This document shows, piece after piece, positions 36,542-49,072 of a stretch of DNA of 64,000 nt. The DNA lies in contig CAXKWD010000004.1 in the NCBI GenBank assembly GCA_964059195.1, positions 119,880,043-119,944,042 on the forward strand, in the 5' to 3' direction. The DNA is from Ectobius pallidus. Lineage: Eukaryota > Arthropoda > Insecta > Blattodea > Ectobiidae. The notes under the pieces are model-generated. The model was not told where the DNA came from, did not search any database, and saw only the letters and a program-made list of their open reading frames with translations. A program made the translations under genes and the position numbers. Each line of letters begins with the position of its first letter. Positions within the stretch are counted from its first letter, which is position 1.

Positions 36542-36830
36542 CTGAAAAGAAAAAAGGTATTTAATATAACGTTTTTATGCACTATGTCAACAATAAACTC
36601 TAGCTGATGAGGACTAACAACTAAGTAACAAAATAGTAAAACATCGAAACTGATAGAAATAGGAAAACAAACAAACAAATATGACGTTACTTACTTCGTT
36701 AGTTGTAGGAGAAAAGACAAAGACTATGTTAGAAGAACAGATACTGATGCTGCCGACAAGTATGTAGTCTACAGTATTCACAGAACGACCGATGAAACAG
36801 TGTTTAATGATGGGGACAGTAAAGTCAACC

Positions 36831-36838
36831 TTTTTATA
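36831..36838 (-). promoter_or_regulatory. TATA box of the left-arm gene
   Basis: TTTTTATA on the plus strand (TATAAAAA on the minus), mirror of 46129-46136, with the GTAAGT donor at the matching position (about 36689-36694). Confidence 0.6.
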
Positions 36839-37049
36839 GCGATATTAAGTAACTGGTTCCCCCCTCTTTGAACTTACATTCGTTTCTTGTTTCAAATAGA
36901 TAGACTTAGATGCAGGAATGGGATTTCCTAGGATAGCGTCATAACATATTTTCTCTAAACATTTCATCATATACTATAAATAGATTTAACCCTCTTTCTC
37001 TTCAGAATAACAATAAAACTCAGTCGACAAATGGTGAAACTATGTTATA

Positions 37050-40000
37050 TTCTCCTCTCATACCCTACAGCTATTTATAAATATAATAGTGAAAGTACTT
37101 ACTATCTTCAAGTGATCTTCGAAACCCATGTAGATCAACATGTACCAAATTAATTTGAAAATGTCGACATGTATACTTAAGTTGAAAACGGACAAGCATG
37201 CCTTTTCATACTGTATAAAACACAACTTGTGATTAAAAACTATACTATTATTACTAACATGTACCAAATTAATTTAAAAATGTCGACATGTAAACTTAAG
37301 TCGCTATGAAAACTAAATTATTTATACAAATGTCTTACATGTACAGTACAACTGCTGTGAAAACTAAAATATTTATACAGCTCTTGGTTGAAAACTGACA
37401 ATACGTGCCATTTCATACTGTATAAAACACAACTTGTGATTAAAACAAAAACTGTTTTCCCTTTAGGATGTTGTAACAAAGACCTTGAGAGGATGTCGAC
37501 ATAACATATTTTCTCTAATCATTTCATCATATACTATAAATAGATTTAATCCGCTATCTCTTCATAATAGCAATATAACTCATACTTACATGGTGGTTAA
37601 TGTATACCACAATATGTTGACGTGTTCATGGAAAGAACGTTTGTAAATAATCCCCAAAAAACTATTTATTATTATATTATAAGACACGAGGAAGGTCGAC
37701 AAATGGTGAAACTATGTTATATTCTCGTCTCATAGCCTGGAGCTATCTATAAATATAATAGTGAAAGTATTTGCTAACTTCAAATGATCTTCGAAACCCA
37801 TCTAGTTCAACATGTACAAAATTAATTTGAAAAGTCGACATGTATACTTAAGTCGGTATGAAAACTAAATGATTTATACAAGTTTTGGTTGAAAACTGAC
37901 AAAGCATGCCTTTTCATACTGTATAAAACACAACTTGTGATTAAAAAAAACTGTATAATATTAAATAATCGTAGAAAATATTACTAACATGTACCAAATT
38001 AATTTGAAAATATCGATATGTATACTTAAATCGCTATTAAAACTAAATTATTTATACAAGTCATGGTTGAAAACTAACAAAGCATTCCTTCTCATAATGT
38101 ATAAAACACAACATGTGATTAAAAAAACTGTATAATATTATTTCAATGCAGAAATTATTACTAACATGTACCAAATTAATTTTAAAATGTCTTACTTGTA
38201 CATTACAGTTGGTATGTATAAAACATCTTGTGATTGAAAACGTACAATTTATTCGGATGTAGAAAATATTACTGCTTTTACAACACAACCTGTGATTAAA
38301 AAAACCGTATAATATTATTTAAATGTAGAAATGATTACTAACATGAACCAAATTAATTTGAAAATGTCTTACTTGTACTACAGTTGCTATGAAAGCTAAA
38401 ATATTTATACAAGTCATGGTTGGAAACTGACAATCCGTGCCATTTCATACTGCATAAAACACAACTTGTGATTAAAAAAAACTGTTTTCCCTTTAGCATG
38501 TTGTAACAAAGATCTTGAGTTATCGTTAAGTAAGTAAACAAGTATGACAAACAGCAAATACGTTACGACATAGGATATTTCCCTTGCTACATACCTTCTA
38601 AAAACATTTCCACACCTACTAGAAGGTGTTAAATTAGACCCGAACAAATAGTGAAAAAACGCTGGAAAAAGACCATCAGCAAGCTATGTTTGAACTCGTT
38701 CTGGGGGGAAACTCAGAATTTAAATGTAGAAATTATTACTAACACGTACAGAATTAATTTGAAAATGTCGTCCTTATACACTTAAGTCGCAGTGAAAACT
38801 AAATTAATTATACAAGTCATGGTTGAAAACTGACAAAGCATGTCTTTCCATACTGTATAAAACAGTCCCTGTACACTTAAATCAATATGAAACTAAATTA
38901 TTTACACAAGTCACCGTTGAAAACTGACAAAGCATGCCTTTTCATACTGTATAAAACACAACTTGGGATTAAAAAACTGTAAAAAGTATTTAAGTGTAGA
39001 AATTATTACTAACATGTACCAAATTAGTTTGAAAATGTCGTCCTTGTACACTTAAGTCGCTGTGAAAACTAAATTATTTATACAAGTCATAGTTGAAAAT
39101 TGACAAACCATGTCATTTCATATTGTATAAAACAGTACCTGTACACTAAAGTCGCTATGAAACTAAATTATTTACACAAGTCACGGTTGAAAACTGACAA
39201 AGCATGCCTTTTCATACTGTATAAAACACAACTTGTGTTTAAAAAACTGTATAAAGTATTAAAATGTAGAAATTATTACTAGCATGTACCAAATTAATTT
39301 GAAAATTTCGTCCTTGTACACTTAAGTCGTTATGAAAACTAAATTATTTATACAAGTCAAGGTTGAAAACTGACAAAGCATTTCTTTTCATACTGTATTA
39401 AACACAAATCACGGTGGAAAACTGACAAAGCATGCCTTTTCATACTGTATAAAACACAACTTGTGTTTAAAAAACTGTAATACTTTCTACATATTAATAG
39501 TACTATACACTCTTTAATCACAAGTTGTGCAAAATAATTTAGTTTTCGTATTAACGTGAGTGCAGAAGTGGTAAGTTTTCTTCTAACATTTCCAAATTAG
39601 TTAGGTACAGTTAGTAATATTTTCAACTTTTAGATAATATTATACAGATTGTTTATCCACAAGCCATGAGTTGTAAACGACTGAAGTGTACAAAGAAAAC
39701 ATTTTCGAATTGCTACATTACCTGTTCAAGGAACAAAACATTATGTTACAGACAACTAAAAAACTTTAGAAAAAAATGTGATAATAATAATAATAATAAT
39801 ATAATAATTATCTGGTGGCGCACTCCAGTACATTTTACATCACAGCTAGTTACGTTTTAACCACATATTTCGTTTGATAATATTTTCATGTGTATTCATA
39901 GACTGTGTGAACTGTAAAATACTAGTGCCGTTCTATTTTACCTGACTAAGGACAATGCCAACCACCTTCTGATCACAACTATAAATGAGAAAGTTTACTG

Positions 40001-41220
40001 TTGAGTATAAATAGGTAACATCTTTAGTTTTAACTTCATGCAACTATTGTTAATTAATTTGAAAAAATGTTTACCTTGTACACTTCACCCTCTATGAAAC
40101 TAACTTATTTATACAAGTCATGGATGAAAACAAACAAAAGCGTACCTTTTCATACTGTATAAAACACAACTTGTGATTGAAAATATACAGCTTTATTCAG
40201 ATGTAGAAAATATTAGTGCTTTCACAACACAACTTGTGATTAAAAACTCTATAATATTATTTAAATGTAGAAATTTTTACTAACATGTCTACCTTGCACA
40301 CTTCAGTCGTTATGAAACTAACGTATTTATACAAGTCATGGCTGAACACAGACAAAGCGTACCTTTTCATACTGTATAAAAGACAACTTGTGCTTGAAAA
40401 GGTACAACTTTATTCAGATGTAGAAAATATTAGTGCTTTCTCAACACAACGTGTGATTAAAAACTTTACAATATTATTAAATGTACCAAATTAATTTTGA
40501 AATTGTCTACCTTGTACACTTCCATCGTTATGAAAACTAACTTATTTATACAAGTCATGCATGAAAACCGACAAAGCGTACCTTTTCATACTGTATAAAA
40601 CACAACTGGTGATTGAAAATGTACAACTTTATTCAGATGTAGAAAATATTAGTGCTTTCACAGCACAACTTGTGATTAAAAAACTCTAGCGTGTCTTTTC
40701 GTAGTGTATAAAACAAAACTTGTGATTGAAAACGTACAATTGTATTCAGATGTCAGAAATAATAATGTTATAACAACACAACATGTCGTAGATTAATTGA
40801 AAATGGCATACATGTACACTTCACTTGCTATGAAAACTAAAATAATTATACAACTCACGGTTGAAAACTTACAATGCGTGGCTTTCATCTGTATAAAACA
40901 CAACTTGTGATTAAAATCGCTATGAAAACTATAATATTTATATAAGAACTGTATAAAACACAACTTGTGATTGAAAACGTACAATTGTATTCAGATGTAA
41001 ATAATAATGTTATTACAACCCAACATGTGCCAAATTACTTTGAAAATGGCATACATGTACACTTCACTTGCTATGAAAACTAAAATAATTATACAACTCA
41101 CGGTTGAAAACTTACAATGCGTGGCTTTCATCTGTATAAAACACAACTTGTTATTAAAATCGCCATGAAAACTATATTATTTATACAAGAACTGTATAAA
41201 ACACAACTTGTGATTGAAAT
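37050..41220. repeat. Satellite-like diverged tandem repeats (left inner arm)
   Basis: Built from units of roughly 100-220 bp sharing ACTGTATAAAACACAACTTG, TGATTAAAAA, a TTATTTACAAGTC-like block, GGTTGAAAACTGACAAAGCA and ATGTACCAAATTAATTTGAA. CACAACTTGTG is itself palindromic. Two longer segments with ATGGGTTTCGAAGATCA-like sequence (near 37120 and 37795) are also duplicated. Small open frames across this region are repeat translations. The outer part to 40941 belongs to the palindrome arm; the rest lies in the loop. Confidence 0.8.
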
Positions 41221-42026
41221 TACGCGCGACGAGTTTTTCTTCAATTTCCTCCGAGATAACCTAACCTAACATACCGTAGCCTAACCTAACCTAACCTTTC
41301 CTAACCTAACCTAACATGCCGTAACCTAACCTTTCCTAACCTAACCTAACCTAACCAGAGCAGTGATCCTAACTAACCTAACCTTTCCTAACCTAACCTA
41401 ACCTTTCCTAACCTAACCAAACATACCGTAACATAACCTAACCTAACCTTTCCTAACCTAACCTAACCTAACCTAACGAAAGCGGTGATATAATAAATCG
41501 TACACTATAAGTTGGGTTATGCGACGATTTTTTTTCTTTCCTCCGAGATAACCTAACATACCGTAACCTAACATACCGTAACCTAACATTTCCTAACCTA
41601 TCCTAATCTAACCAAAGCTGTGAACATACCCTAACCTAACTTTTCCTAACCTAACATAGCCTAACCAAAGCTGTGATATAATAAATCTTACACTCTAAAG
41701 TGGGTTCAAGCTTTAAGTGTATGTGAGCCATCTGTTTTCTGTAGTTTCTCGTTATAAAATAAAATTGTACATTTTCAATTCCAAGTTGTGTGTTTATACA
41801 GTATGAAGAGGCAAGCATTGTTAGTTTTCAATCATTAGTTGTTTCATTGTTGTGTGTTTATACGGTATGAAGAGGCAAGCATTGTTAGTTTTCAATCATT
41901 AGTTGTATAAACCACATATTGGGTTGTAATAACATTGTTATTTACAACATCTGAATACAATTGTACGTTTTGAATCACAAGTTGTGTTTTATACAGTATG
42001 AAAAGACACGCTTTGTCAATTCTTGA
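40942..42026. other. Asymmetric loop of the palindrome
   Basis: The arms match up to TATGAAAACTATAATATTTA (left) and its complement (right); between them lie 1,085 bp that are not inverted copies. The edges still contain diverged satellite units. The middle holds the CCTAA repeats. No gene seen. Confidence 0.8.
41259..41668 (+). repeat. Degenerate CCTAA (TTAGG-type) repeats in the loop
   Basis: Strings of CCTAACCTAACC broken by TTTCCTAACC, ATACCGTAACC and short unique pieces, all with the C-rich strand on top. They occur as two related blocks. Each begins after GCGACGA, a T-rich run and CCTCCGAGATAACCTAAC (41226 and 41521) and ends with AAAGCKGTGATATAATAAAT. CCTAA is the complement of the common insect telomere repeat, but the single orientation and interruptions make this an interstitial or derived repeat. 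Confidence 0.8.
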
Positions 42027-45000
42027 ATAAATATTATAGTTTTCATAGCGATTTTAATCACAAGTTGTGTTTTATACAGATGAAAGCCACGCATTGTAAG
42101 TTTTCAACCGTGAGTTGTATAATTATTTTAGTTTTCATAGCAAGTGAAGTGTACATGTATGCCATTTTCAATTAATCTACGACATGTTGTGTTGTTATAA
42201 CATTATTATTTCTGACATCTGAATACAATTGTACGTTTTCAATCACAAGTTTTGTTTTATACACTACGAAAAGACACGCTAGAGTTTTTTAATCACAAGT
42301 TGTGCTGTGAAAGCACTAATATTTTCTACATCTGAATAAAGTTGTACATTTTCAATCACCAGTTGTGTTTTATACAGTATGAAAAGGTACGCTTTGTCGG
42401 TTTTCATGCATGACTTGTATAAATAAGTTAGTTTTCATAACGATGGAAGTGTACAAGGTAGACAATTTCAAAATTAATTTGGTACATTTAATAATATTGT
42501 AAAGTTTATAATCACACGTTGTGTTGAGAAAGCACTAATATTTTCTACATCTGAATAAAGTTGTACCTTTTCAAGCACAAGTTGTCTTTTATACAGTATG
42601 AAAAGGTACGCTTTGTCTGTGTTCAGCCATGACTTGTATAAATACGTTAGTTTCATAACGACTGAAGTGTGCAAGGTAGACATGTTAGTAAAAATTTCTA
42701 CATTTAAATAATATTATAGAGTTTTTAATCACAAGTTGTGTTGTGAAAGCACTAATATTTTCTACATCTGAATAAAGCTGTATATTTTCAATCACAAGTT
42801 GTGTTTTATACAGTATGAAAAGGTACGCTTTTGTTTGTTTTCATCCATGACTTGTATAAATAAGTTAGTTTCATAGAGGGTGAAGTGTACAAGGTAAACA
42901 TTTTTTCAAATTAATTAACAATAGTTGCATGAAGTTAAAACTAAAGATGTTACCTATTTATACTCAACAGTAAACTTTCTCATTTATAGTTGTGATCAGA
43001 AGGTGGTTGGCATTGTCCTTAGTCAGGTAAAATAGAACGGCACTAGTATTTTACAGTTCACACAGTCTATGAATACACATGAAAATATTATCAAACGAAA
43101 TATGTGGTTAAAACGTAACTAGCTGTGATGTAAAATGTACTGGAGTGCGCCACCAGATAATTATTATATTATTATTATTATTATTATCACATTTTTTTCT
43201 AAAGTTTTTTAGTTGTCTGTAACATAATGTTTTGTTCCTTGAACAGGTAATGTAGCAATTCGAAAATGTTTTCTTTGTACACTTCAGTCGTTTACAACTC
43301 ATGGCTTGTGGATAAACAATCTGTATAATATTATCTAAAAGTTGAAAATATTACTAACTGTACCTAACTAATTTGGAAATGTTAGAAGAAAACTTACCAC
43401 TTCTGCACTCACGTTAATACGAAAACTAAATTATTTTGCACAACTTGTGATTAAAGAGTGTATAGTACTATTAATATGTAGAAAGTATTACAGTTTTTTA
43501 AACACAAGTTGTGTTTTATACAGTATGAAAAGGCATGCTTTGTCAGTTTTCCACCGTGATTTGTGTTTAATACAGTATGAAAAGAAATGCTTTGTCAGTT
43601 TTCAACCTTGACTTGTATAAATAATTTAGTTTTCATAACGACTTAAGTGTACAAGGACGAAATTTTCAAATTAATTTGGTACATGCTAGTAATAATTTCT
43701 ACATTTTAATACTTTATACAGTTTTTTAAACACAAGTTGTGTTTTATACAGTATGAAAAGGCATGCTTTGTCAGTTTTCAACCGTGACTTGTGTAAATAA
43801 TTTAGTTTCATAGCGACTTTAGTGTACAGGTACTGTTTTATACAATATGAAATGACATGGTTTGTCAATTTTCAACTATGACTTGTATAAATAATTTAGT
43901 TTTCACAGCGACTTAAGTGTACAAGGACGACATTTTCAAACTAATTTGGTACATGTTAGTAATAATTTCTACACTTAAATACTTTTTACAGTTTTTTAAT
44001 CCCAAGTTGTGTTTTATACAGTATGAAAAGGCATGCTTTGTCAGTTTTCAACGGTGACTTGTGTAAATAATTTAGTTTCATACCGATTTAAGTGTACAGG
44101 GACTGTTTTATACAGTATGGAAAGACATGCTTTGTCAGTTTTCAACCATGACTTGTATAATTAATTTAGTTTTCACTGCGACTTAAGTGTATAAGGACGA
44201 CATTTTCAAATTAATTCTGTACGTGTTAGTAATAATTTCTACATTTAAATTCTGAGTTTCCCCCCAGAACGAGTTCAAACATAGCTTGCTGATGGTCTTT
44301 TTCCAGCGTTTTTTCACTATTTGTTCGGGTCTAATTTAACACCTTCTAGTAGGTGTGGAAATGTTTTTAGAAGGTATGTAGCAAGGGAAATATCCTATGT
44401 CGTAACGTATTTGCTGTTTGTCATACTTGTTTACTTACTTAACGATAACTCAAGATCTTTGTTACAACATGCTAAAGGGAAAACAGTTTTTTTTAATCAC
44501 AAGTTGTGTTTTATGCAGTATGAAATGGCACGGATTGTCAGTTTCCAACCATGACTTGTATAAATATTTTAGCTTTCATAGCAACTGTAGTACAAGTAAG
44601 ACATTTTCAAATTAATTTGGTTCATGTTAGTAATCATTTCTACATTTAAATAATATTATACGGTTTTTTAATCACAGGTTGTGTTGTAAAAGCAGTAATA
44701 TTTTCTACATCCGAATAAATTGTACGTTTTCAATCACAAGATGTTTTATACATACCAACTGTAATGTACAAGTAAGACATTTTAAAATTAATTTGGTACA
44801 TGTTAGTAATAATTTCTGCATTGAAATAATATTATACAGTTTTTTTAATCACATGTTGTGTTTTATACATTATGAGAAGGAATGCTTTGTTAGTTTTCAA
44901 CCATGACTTGTATAAATAATTTAGTTTTAATAGCGATTTAAGTATACATATCGATATTTTCAAATTAATTTGGTACATGTTAGTAATATTTTCTACGATT

Positions 45001-45920
45001 ATTTAATATTATACAGTTTTTTTTAATCACAAGTTGTGTTTTATACAGTATGAAAAGGCATGCTTTGTCAGTTTTCAACCAAAACTTGTATAAATCATTT
45101 AGTTTTCATACCGACTTAAGTATACATGTCGACTTTTCAAATTAATTTTGTACATGTTGAACTAGATGGGTTTCGAAGATCATTTGAAGTTAGCAAATAC
45201 TTTCACTATTATATTTATAGATAGCTCCAGGCTATGAGACGAGAATATAACATAGTTTCACCATTTGTCGACCTTCCTCGTGTCTTATAATATAATAATA
45301 AATAGTTTTTTGGGGATTATTTACAAACGTTCTTTCCATGAACACGTCAACATATTGTGGTATACATTAACCACCATGTAAGTATGAGTTATATTGCTAT
45401 TATGAAGAGATAGCGGATTAAATCTATTTATAGTATATGATGAAATGATTAGAGAAAATATGTTATGTCGACATCCTCTCAAGGTCTTTGTTACAACATC
45501 CTAAAGGGAAAACAGTTTTTGTTTTAATCACAAGTTGTGTTTTATACAGTATGAAATGGCACGTATTGTCAGTTTTCAACCAAGAGCTGTATAAATATTT
45601 TAGTTTTCACAGCAGTTGTACTGTACATGTAAGACATTTGTATAAATAATTTAGTTTTCATAGCGACTTAAGTTTACATGTCGACATTTTTAAATTAATT
45701 TGGTACATGTTAGTAATAATAGTATAGTTTTTAATCACAAGTTGTGTTTTATACAGTATGAAAAGGCATGCTTGTCCGTTTTCAACTTAAGTATACATGT
45801 CGACATTTTCAAATTAATTTGGTACATGTTGATCTACATGGGTTTCGAAGATCACTTGAAGATAGTAAGTACTTTCACTATTATATTTATAAATAGCTGT
45901 AGGGTATGAGAGGAGAATAT
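41747..45920. repeat. Satellite-like diverged tandem repeats (right inner arm)
   Basis: Inverted counterpart of 37050-41220. Next to the loop, a ~57-bp unit with GTATGAAGAGGCAAGCATTG is directly duplicated (about 41790-41905) and has no mirror on the left. Confidence 0.8.
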
Positions 45921-46128
45921 AACATAGTTTCACCATTTGTCGACTGAGTTTTATTGTTATTCTGAAGAGAAAGAGGGTTAAATCTATTTATAGTATATGA
46001 TGAAATGTTTAGAGAAAATATGTTATGACGCTATCCTAGGAAATCCCATTCCTGCATCTAAGTCTATCTATTTGAAACAAGAAACGAATGTAAGTTCAAA
46101 GAGGGGGGAACCAGTTACTTAATATCGC

Positions 46129-46136
46129 TATAAAAA
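46129..46136 (+). promoter_or_regulatory. TATA box of the right-arm gene
   Basis: TATAAAAA in the context CGCTATAAAAAGG. Transcription would start near 46157-46165 (CATCATTAAAC), giving a short non-coding first exon that ends at the GTAAGT donor at 46273. Confidence 0.6.
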
Positions 46137-46159
46137 GGTTGACTTTACTGTCCCCATCA

Positions 46160-46272
46160 TTAAACACTGTTTCATCGGTCGTTCTGTGAATACTGTAGAC
46201 TACATACTTGTCGGCAGCATCAGTATCTGTTCTTCTAACATAGTCTTTGTCTTTTCTCCTACAACTAACGAA
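46160..46272 (+). other. Predicted non-coding exon 1 of the right-arm gene
   Basis: Bounded by the TATA box upstream and a consensus donor GTAAGT at 46273-46278. The intron (46273-46425) ends in a pyrimidine tract and TTTTCAG immediately before the start ATG. The start of this exon is inferred from the TATA position. Confidence 0.5.
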
Positions 46273-46425
46273 GTAAGTAACGTCATATTTGTTTGTTTGT
46301 TTTCCTATTTCTATCAGTTTCGATGTTTTACTATTTTGTTACTTAGTTGTTAGTCCTCATCAGCTAGAGTTTATTGTTGACATAGTGCATAAAAACGTTA
46401 TATTAAATACCTTTTTTCTTTTCAG

Positions 46426-47114
46426 ATGGTATCTATAATTGAGAAATTCAATAACGCTACTTATGGGGCAAGGTGTGTTTCAATCTCACAACTAGTAGTG
46501 TTGAATATTACTTTAGATGTTAAAGAAAAAGAACTAAAGGTTATGATTTATGTACTTTATACTGACCAAACCATATGAATTATGTTAGTGATATATTGTT
46601 TTCTTTTGATCGTAGGGGTGGCCGAGTTGCAGACGTACAGGGTTTTGTCGAACAATCAACAGGTCAATTTTTTGTAAAAGAATTTTTTTCTTGTGATTTG
46701 AAAGGTGAAAACAGTGTACATCTATTATTCAACAGCCCTGAAGACCGTGTTGTAAACGAGATGACAAAACATTACTTAGAACATTTTCATCATGGATTAA
46801 AATACGATCATGGATTTGTAGATTATGGTTACATGGAAATATTGTAAGAAACATTTTCAACAATTGTGATCATGTATTTGTGAAAGGTTGTCAGAAGAAA
46901 CAATTTCTACAAAACATTATTCCGTCTGTTGAGGTCTACGTTCTATTTGATTTCAATTGTCCAAATTTTAAATATTCTACCTAAATGTATTACTGTCTGT
47001 AAATTTCATACTTTTCCTGAAGCAAAATGTGCACAACAAATTGTTTTAATTTTAAAGTCATGGATCATAGACAATATTCATTACGTGTTTTTAAACAAAC
47101 CTGAAGTTAAATAA
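46426..47114 (+). pseudogene. Small intron-containing gene of the palindrome, right arm
   Basis: Exon 2 is 46426-46472, beginning at the ATG right after TTTTCAG. A 143-bp intron (GTGTGT...CGTAG) follows, then exon 3 from 46616. The splice joins in phase (AG|G) and gives 92 residues to the stop at 46845. Visible motifs: DVQGF at 22-26, FVKE at 35-38, HLLF at 51-54, FHHGL at 73-77. Clearly related sequence continues past the stop: a different frame gives VFVKG (46874-46888) and FNCPNF, then the exon-3 frame resumes with CKFHTF, KCAQQ and ILKSWI to a stop at 47112. So two opposite frameshifts interrupt a protein of about 180 residues. From memory, this order of motifs marks an uncharacterised family common in arthropods. 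The acidic D-x-Q/E start and later KG and Cys/His motifs hint at an exonuclease-like fold, but that is speculative. AATAAA is at 47110-47115. Confidence 0.6.
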
Positions 47115-47115
47115 A
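47110..47115 (+). terminator. Poly(A) signal of the right-arm gene
   Basis: AATAAA overlapping the last in-frame stop of the frame-shifted C-terminal segment. The mirror copy is at 35852-35857. Confidence 0.5.
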
Positions 47116-47856
47116 ACATACCTCTGTTGCTCATGGTTTTTTTCTGGAAGGAGAAGCAGTTGAATCACTATCACTTTCAATCACACGTAGAGCTATAGAC
47201 ACTTAGGAAATATAGAGAGTCTATGAGATCACATGTTAAAAAAAACTATTCTCTTTTATACATGTATTGATTACACATTACAAATACTGACGCGGATGTG
47301 TGTGTGTGTTTCAATCACTTCCTTGTGATGAAATTCCATTCGGTAATCGTGTTTGTAAACCAAGTATGTTGAAATAAACCATGCAGCACTACTACTGTGA
47401 AGCCCTTTGTTTATACACATTATTTCACAAGAGCGTGACAATCTTATGATACACAATAAAAGGTTGTACGGTCTGAAATGAAATTTAACCTTAACCGTTT
47501 TCCTAATCCTTACACACAGTCAGTTACATATAGTTAATAATAACACAGTTCATCTGGAAGGAGAATAGATGCTGTATAGAAGATGAAAAATAAAAGGTTA
47601 TGTAAGTATAAACTTATTTATCTTTTAATAACAAAACATTGTTAGGGAATGCGCTCTACAGGCATGTTGTACGTAATTTTTATCAAAGGTCCCTCTTACA
47701 GTATCTGTAAGTATAGTAGGAGCACTTGTTATTTACCTCCTACCTCCTAATTGCACAACAGCGCCTCTATGCGTACACATTTTCTACCAATGGGCTTAAA
47801 TGGTAAAAGGTGTATGAATGAATGAATCGGGGAATAGCATAGTGTGAAAGAGCGTA

Positions 47857-49072
47857 ACATTTTTGTTAGAAACGATTCCCGTGACTTGACAACATTCCCA
47901 TTGGTCATGAGGGGTTAATTACAACCGTAGGGATGAATATGGATAGCATAGTGCGAGAGGGCATAACTACATTGTTCGAACCGACTCCCATGACGTCCAT
48001 AACGCCTCCTGGGTCCAAAGGGCCTAATTACAGTCTTTGGGATGAATATGGATAAAATAGTGATAAAAGGCGTAACTACATTGTTCGAAATGACTACCAT
48101 GACGTCCATAACGTCTCCTTGGTCCAAAGGGCCTAATAACAGGCGTCGGGATGAATATGGATAACATAGTGCTAAAAGGCGTAACTACATTGTTCGAAAT
48201 GACTACCATGACGTCCATAACGTCTCCTTGGTCCAAAGGGCCTAATAACAGTAATCGGGATGAATATGGATAACATAGTGCTAAAAGGCGTAACTACATT
48301 GTTCGAAATGACTACCAGGACGTCCATAACGTCTCCTTGGTCCAAAGGGCCTAATAACAGGCATCGGGATGAATATGGATAACATAGTGCTAAAAGGCGT
48401 AACTACATTGTTCGAAATGACTACCATGACGTCCATAACGTCTCCTTGGTCCAAAGGGCCTATTAACAGGTGTCGGGATGAATCGGGAATAGCATAGTGT
48501 ATAAGGTCACAACTACATTGCTCAAATCGACTCCCATGACGTTCCGGATCAAAGGGCCTAACTAGATCGGATCAAACGGCCTAATAACAGGCGTCAGGAT
48601 GAATCGGGAATAGCTTAGTGTATAACGGCGTATTTACATTATTCGAATCAACTACCATGACGATCCGGATCAAAGGGCCTAACTAGATCGGATCAAACGG
48701 CTTAACTGTTTGTCAGGATGAATCGGGAATAGCTTAGTGTATAAGGGCGTAATTACATTATTCGAATCGACTACCATGACGTTCCGGATCAAAGGGCCTA
48801 ACTAGGTCGGATCAAACGGCATAACTATGCGTCAGGTTGAATCGGGAATAGCTTAGTCTATAAGGGCGTAATTACATTATTCGAATCGACTACCATGACG
48901 TTCCGGATCAAAGGGCCTAACTAGATCGGATCAAACGGCATAACTATGCGTCAGGATGAATCGGGAATAGCTTAGTGTATAAGGGCGTAATTACATTATT
49001 CGAATCGACTACCATGACGTTCCGGATCAAAGGGCCTAACTAGGTCGGATCAAACGGCCTAACTATGCGTCA
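47857..49072 (-). repeat. Tandem arrays of 109-bp and 119-bp units (right arm)
   Basis: Mirror of 33895-35110; same units in inverted order. One spacer between 109-bp units near 48250 differs from the left arm (AGTAATCGG against the complement of CCGATGCCT). Confidence 0.88.

Larger units (their letters stand above)
33467..40941 (+). repeat. Left arm of the 16-kb palindrome
   Basis: 7,475 bp. Order from the end inward: GC-rich GACGCC-type block with 20-bp palindromes, tandem 119-bp then 109-bp units, a 0.75-kb plain stretch, the small gene (minus strand), and about 4 kb of satellite-like sequence. Differences from the right arm are few: for example an A/G change near 35211, a G/A change near 35100, and a 2-3 base difference near 34712 (GCCTG against TACTG). 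Confidence 0.92.

Noticed and set aside
41259..41668. Head-to-head telomere fusion at the centre of the palindrome
   Set aside because: A fusion would show CCTAA runs meeting TTAGG runs. Here all strings have one orientation and are interrupted by other sequence.
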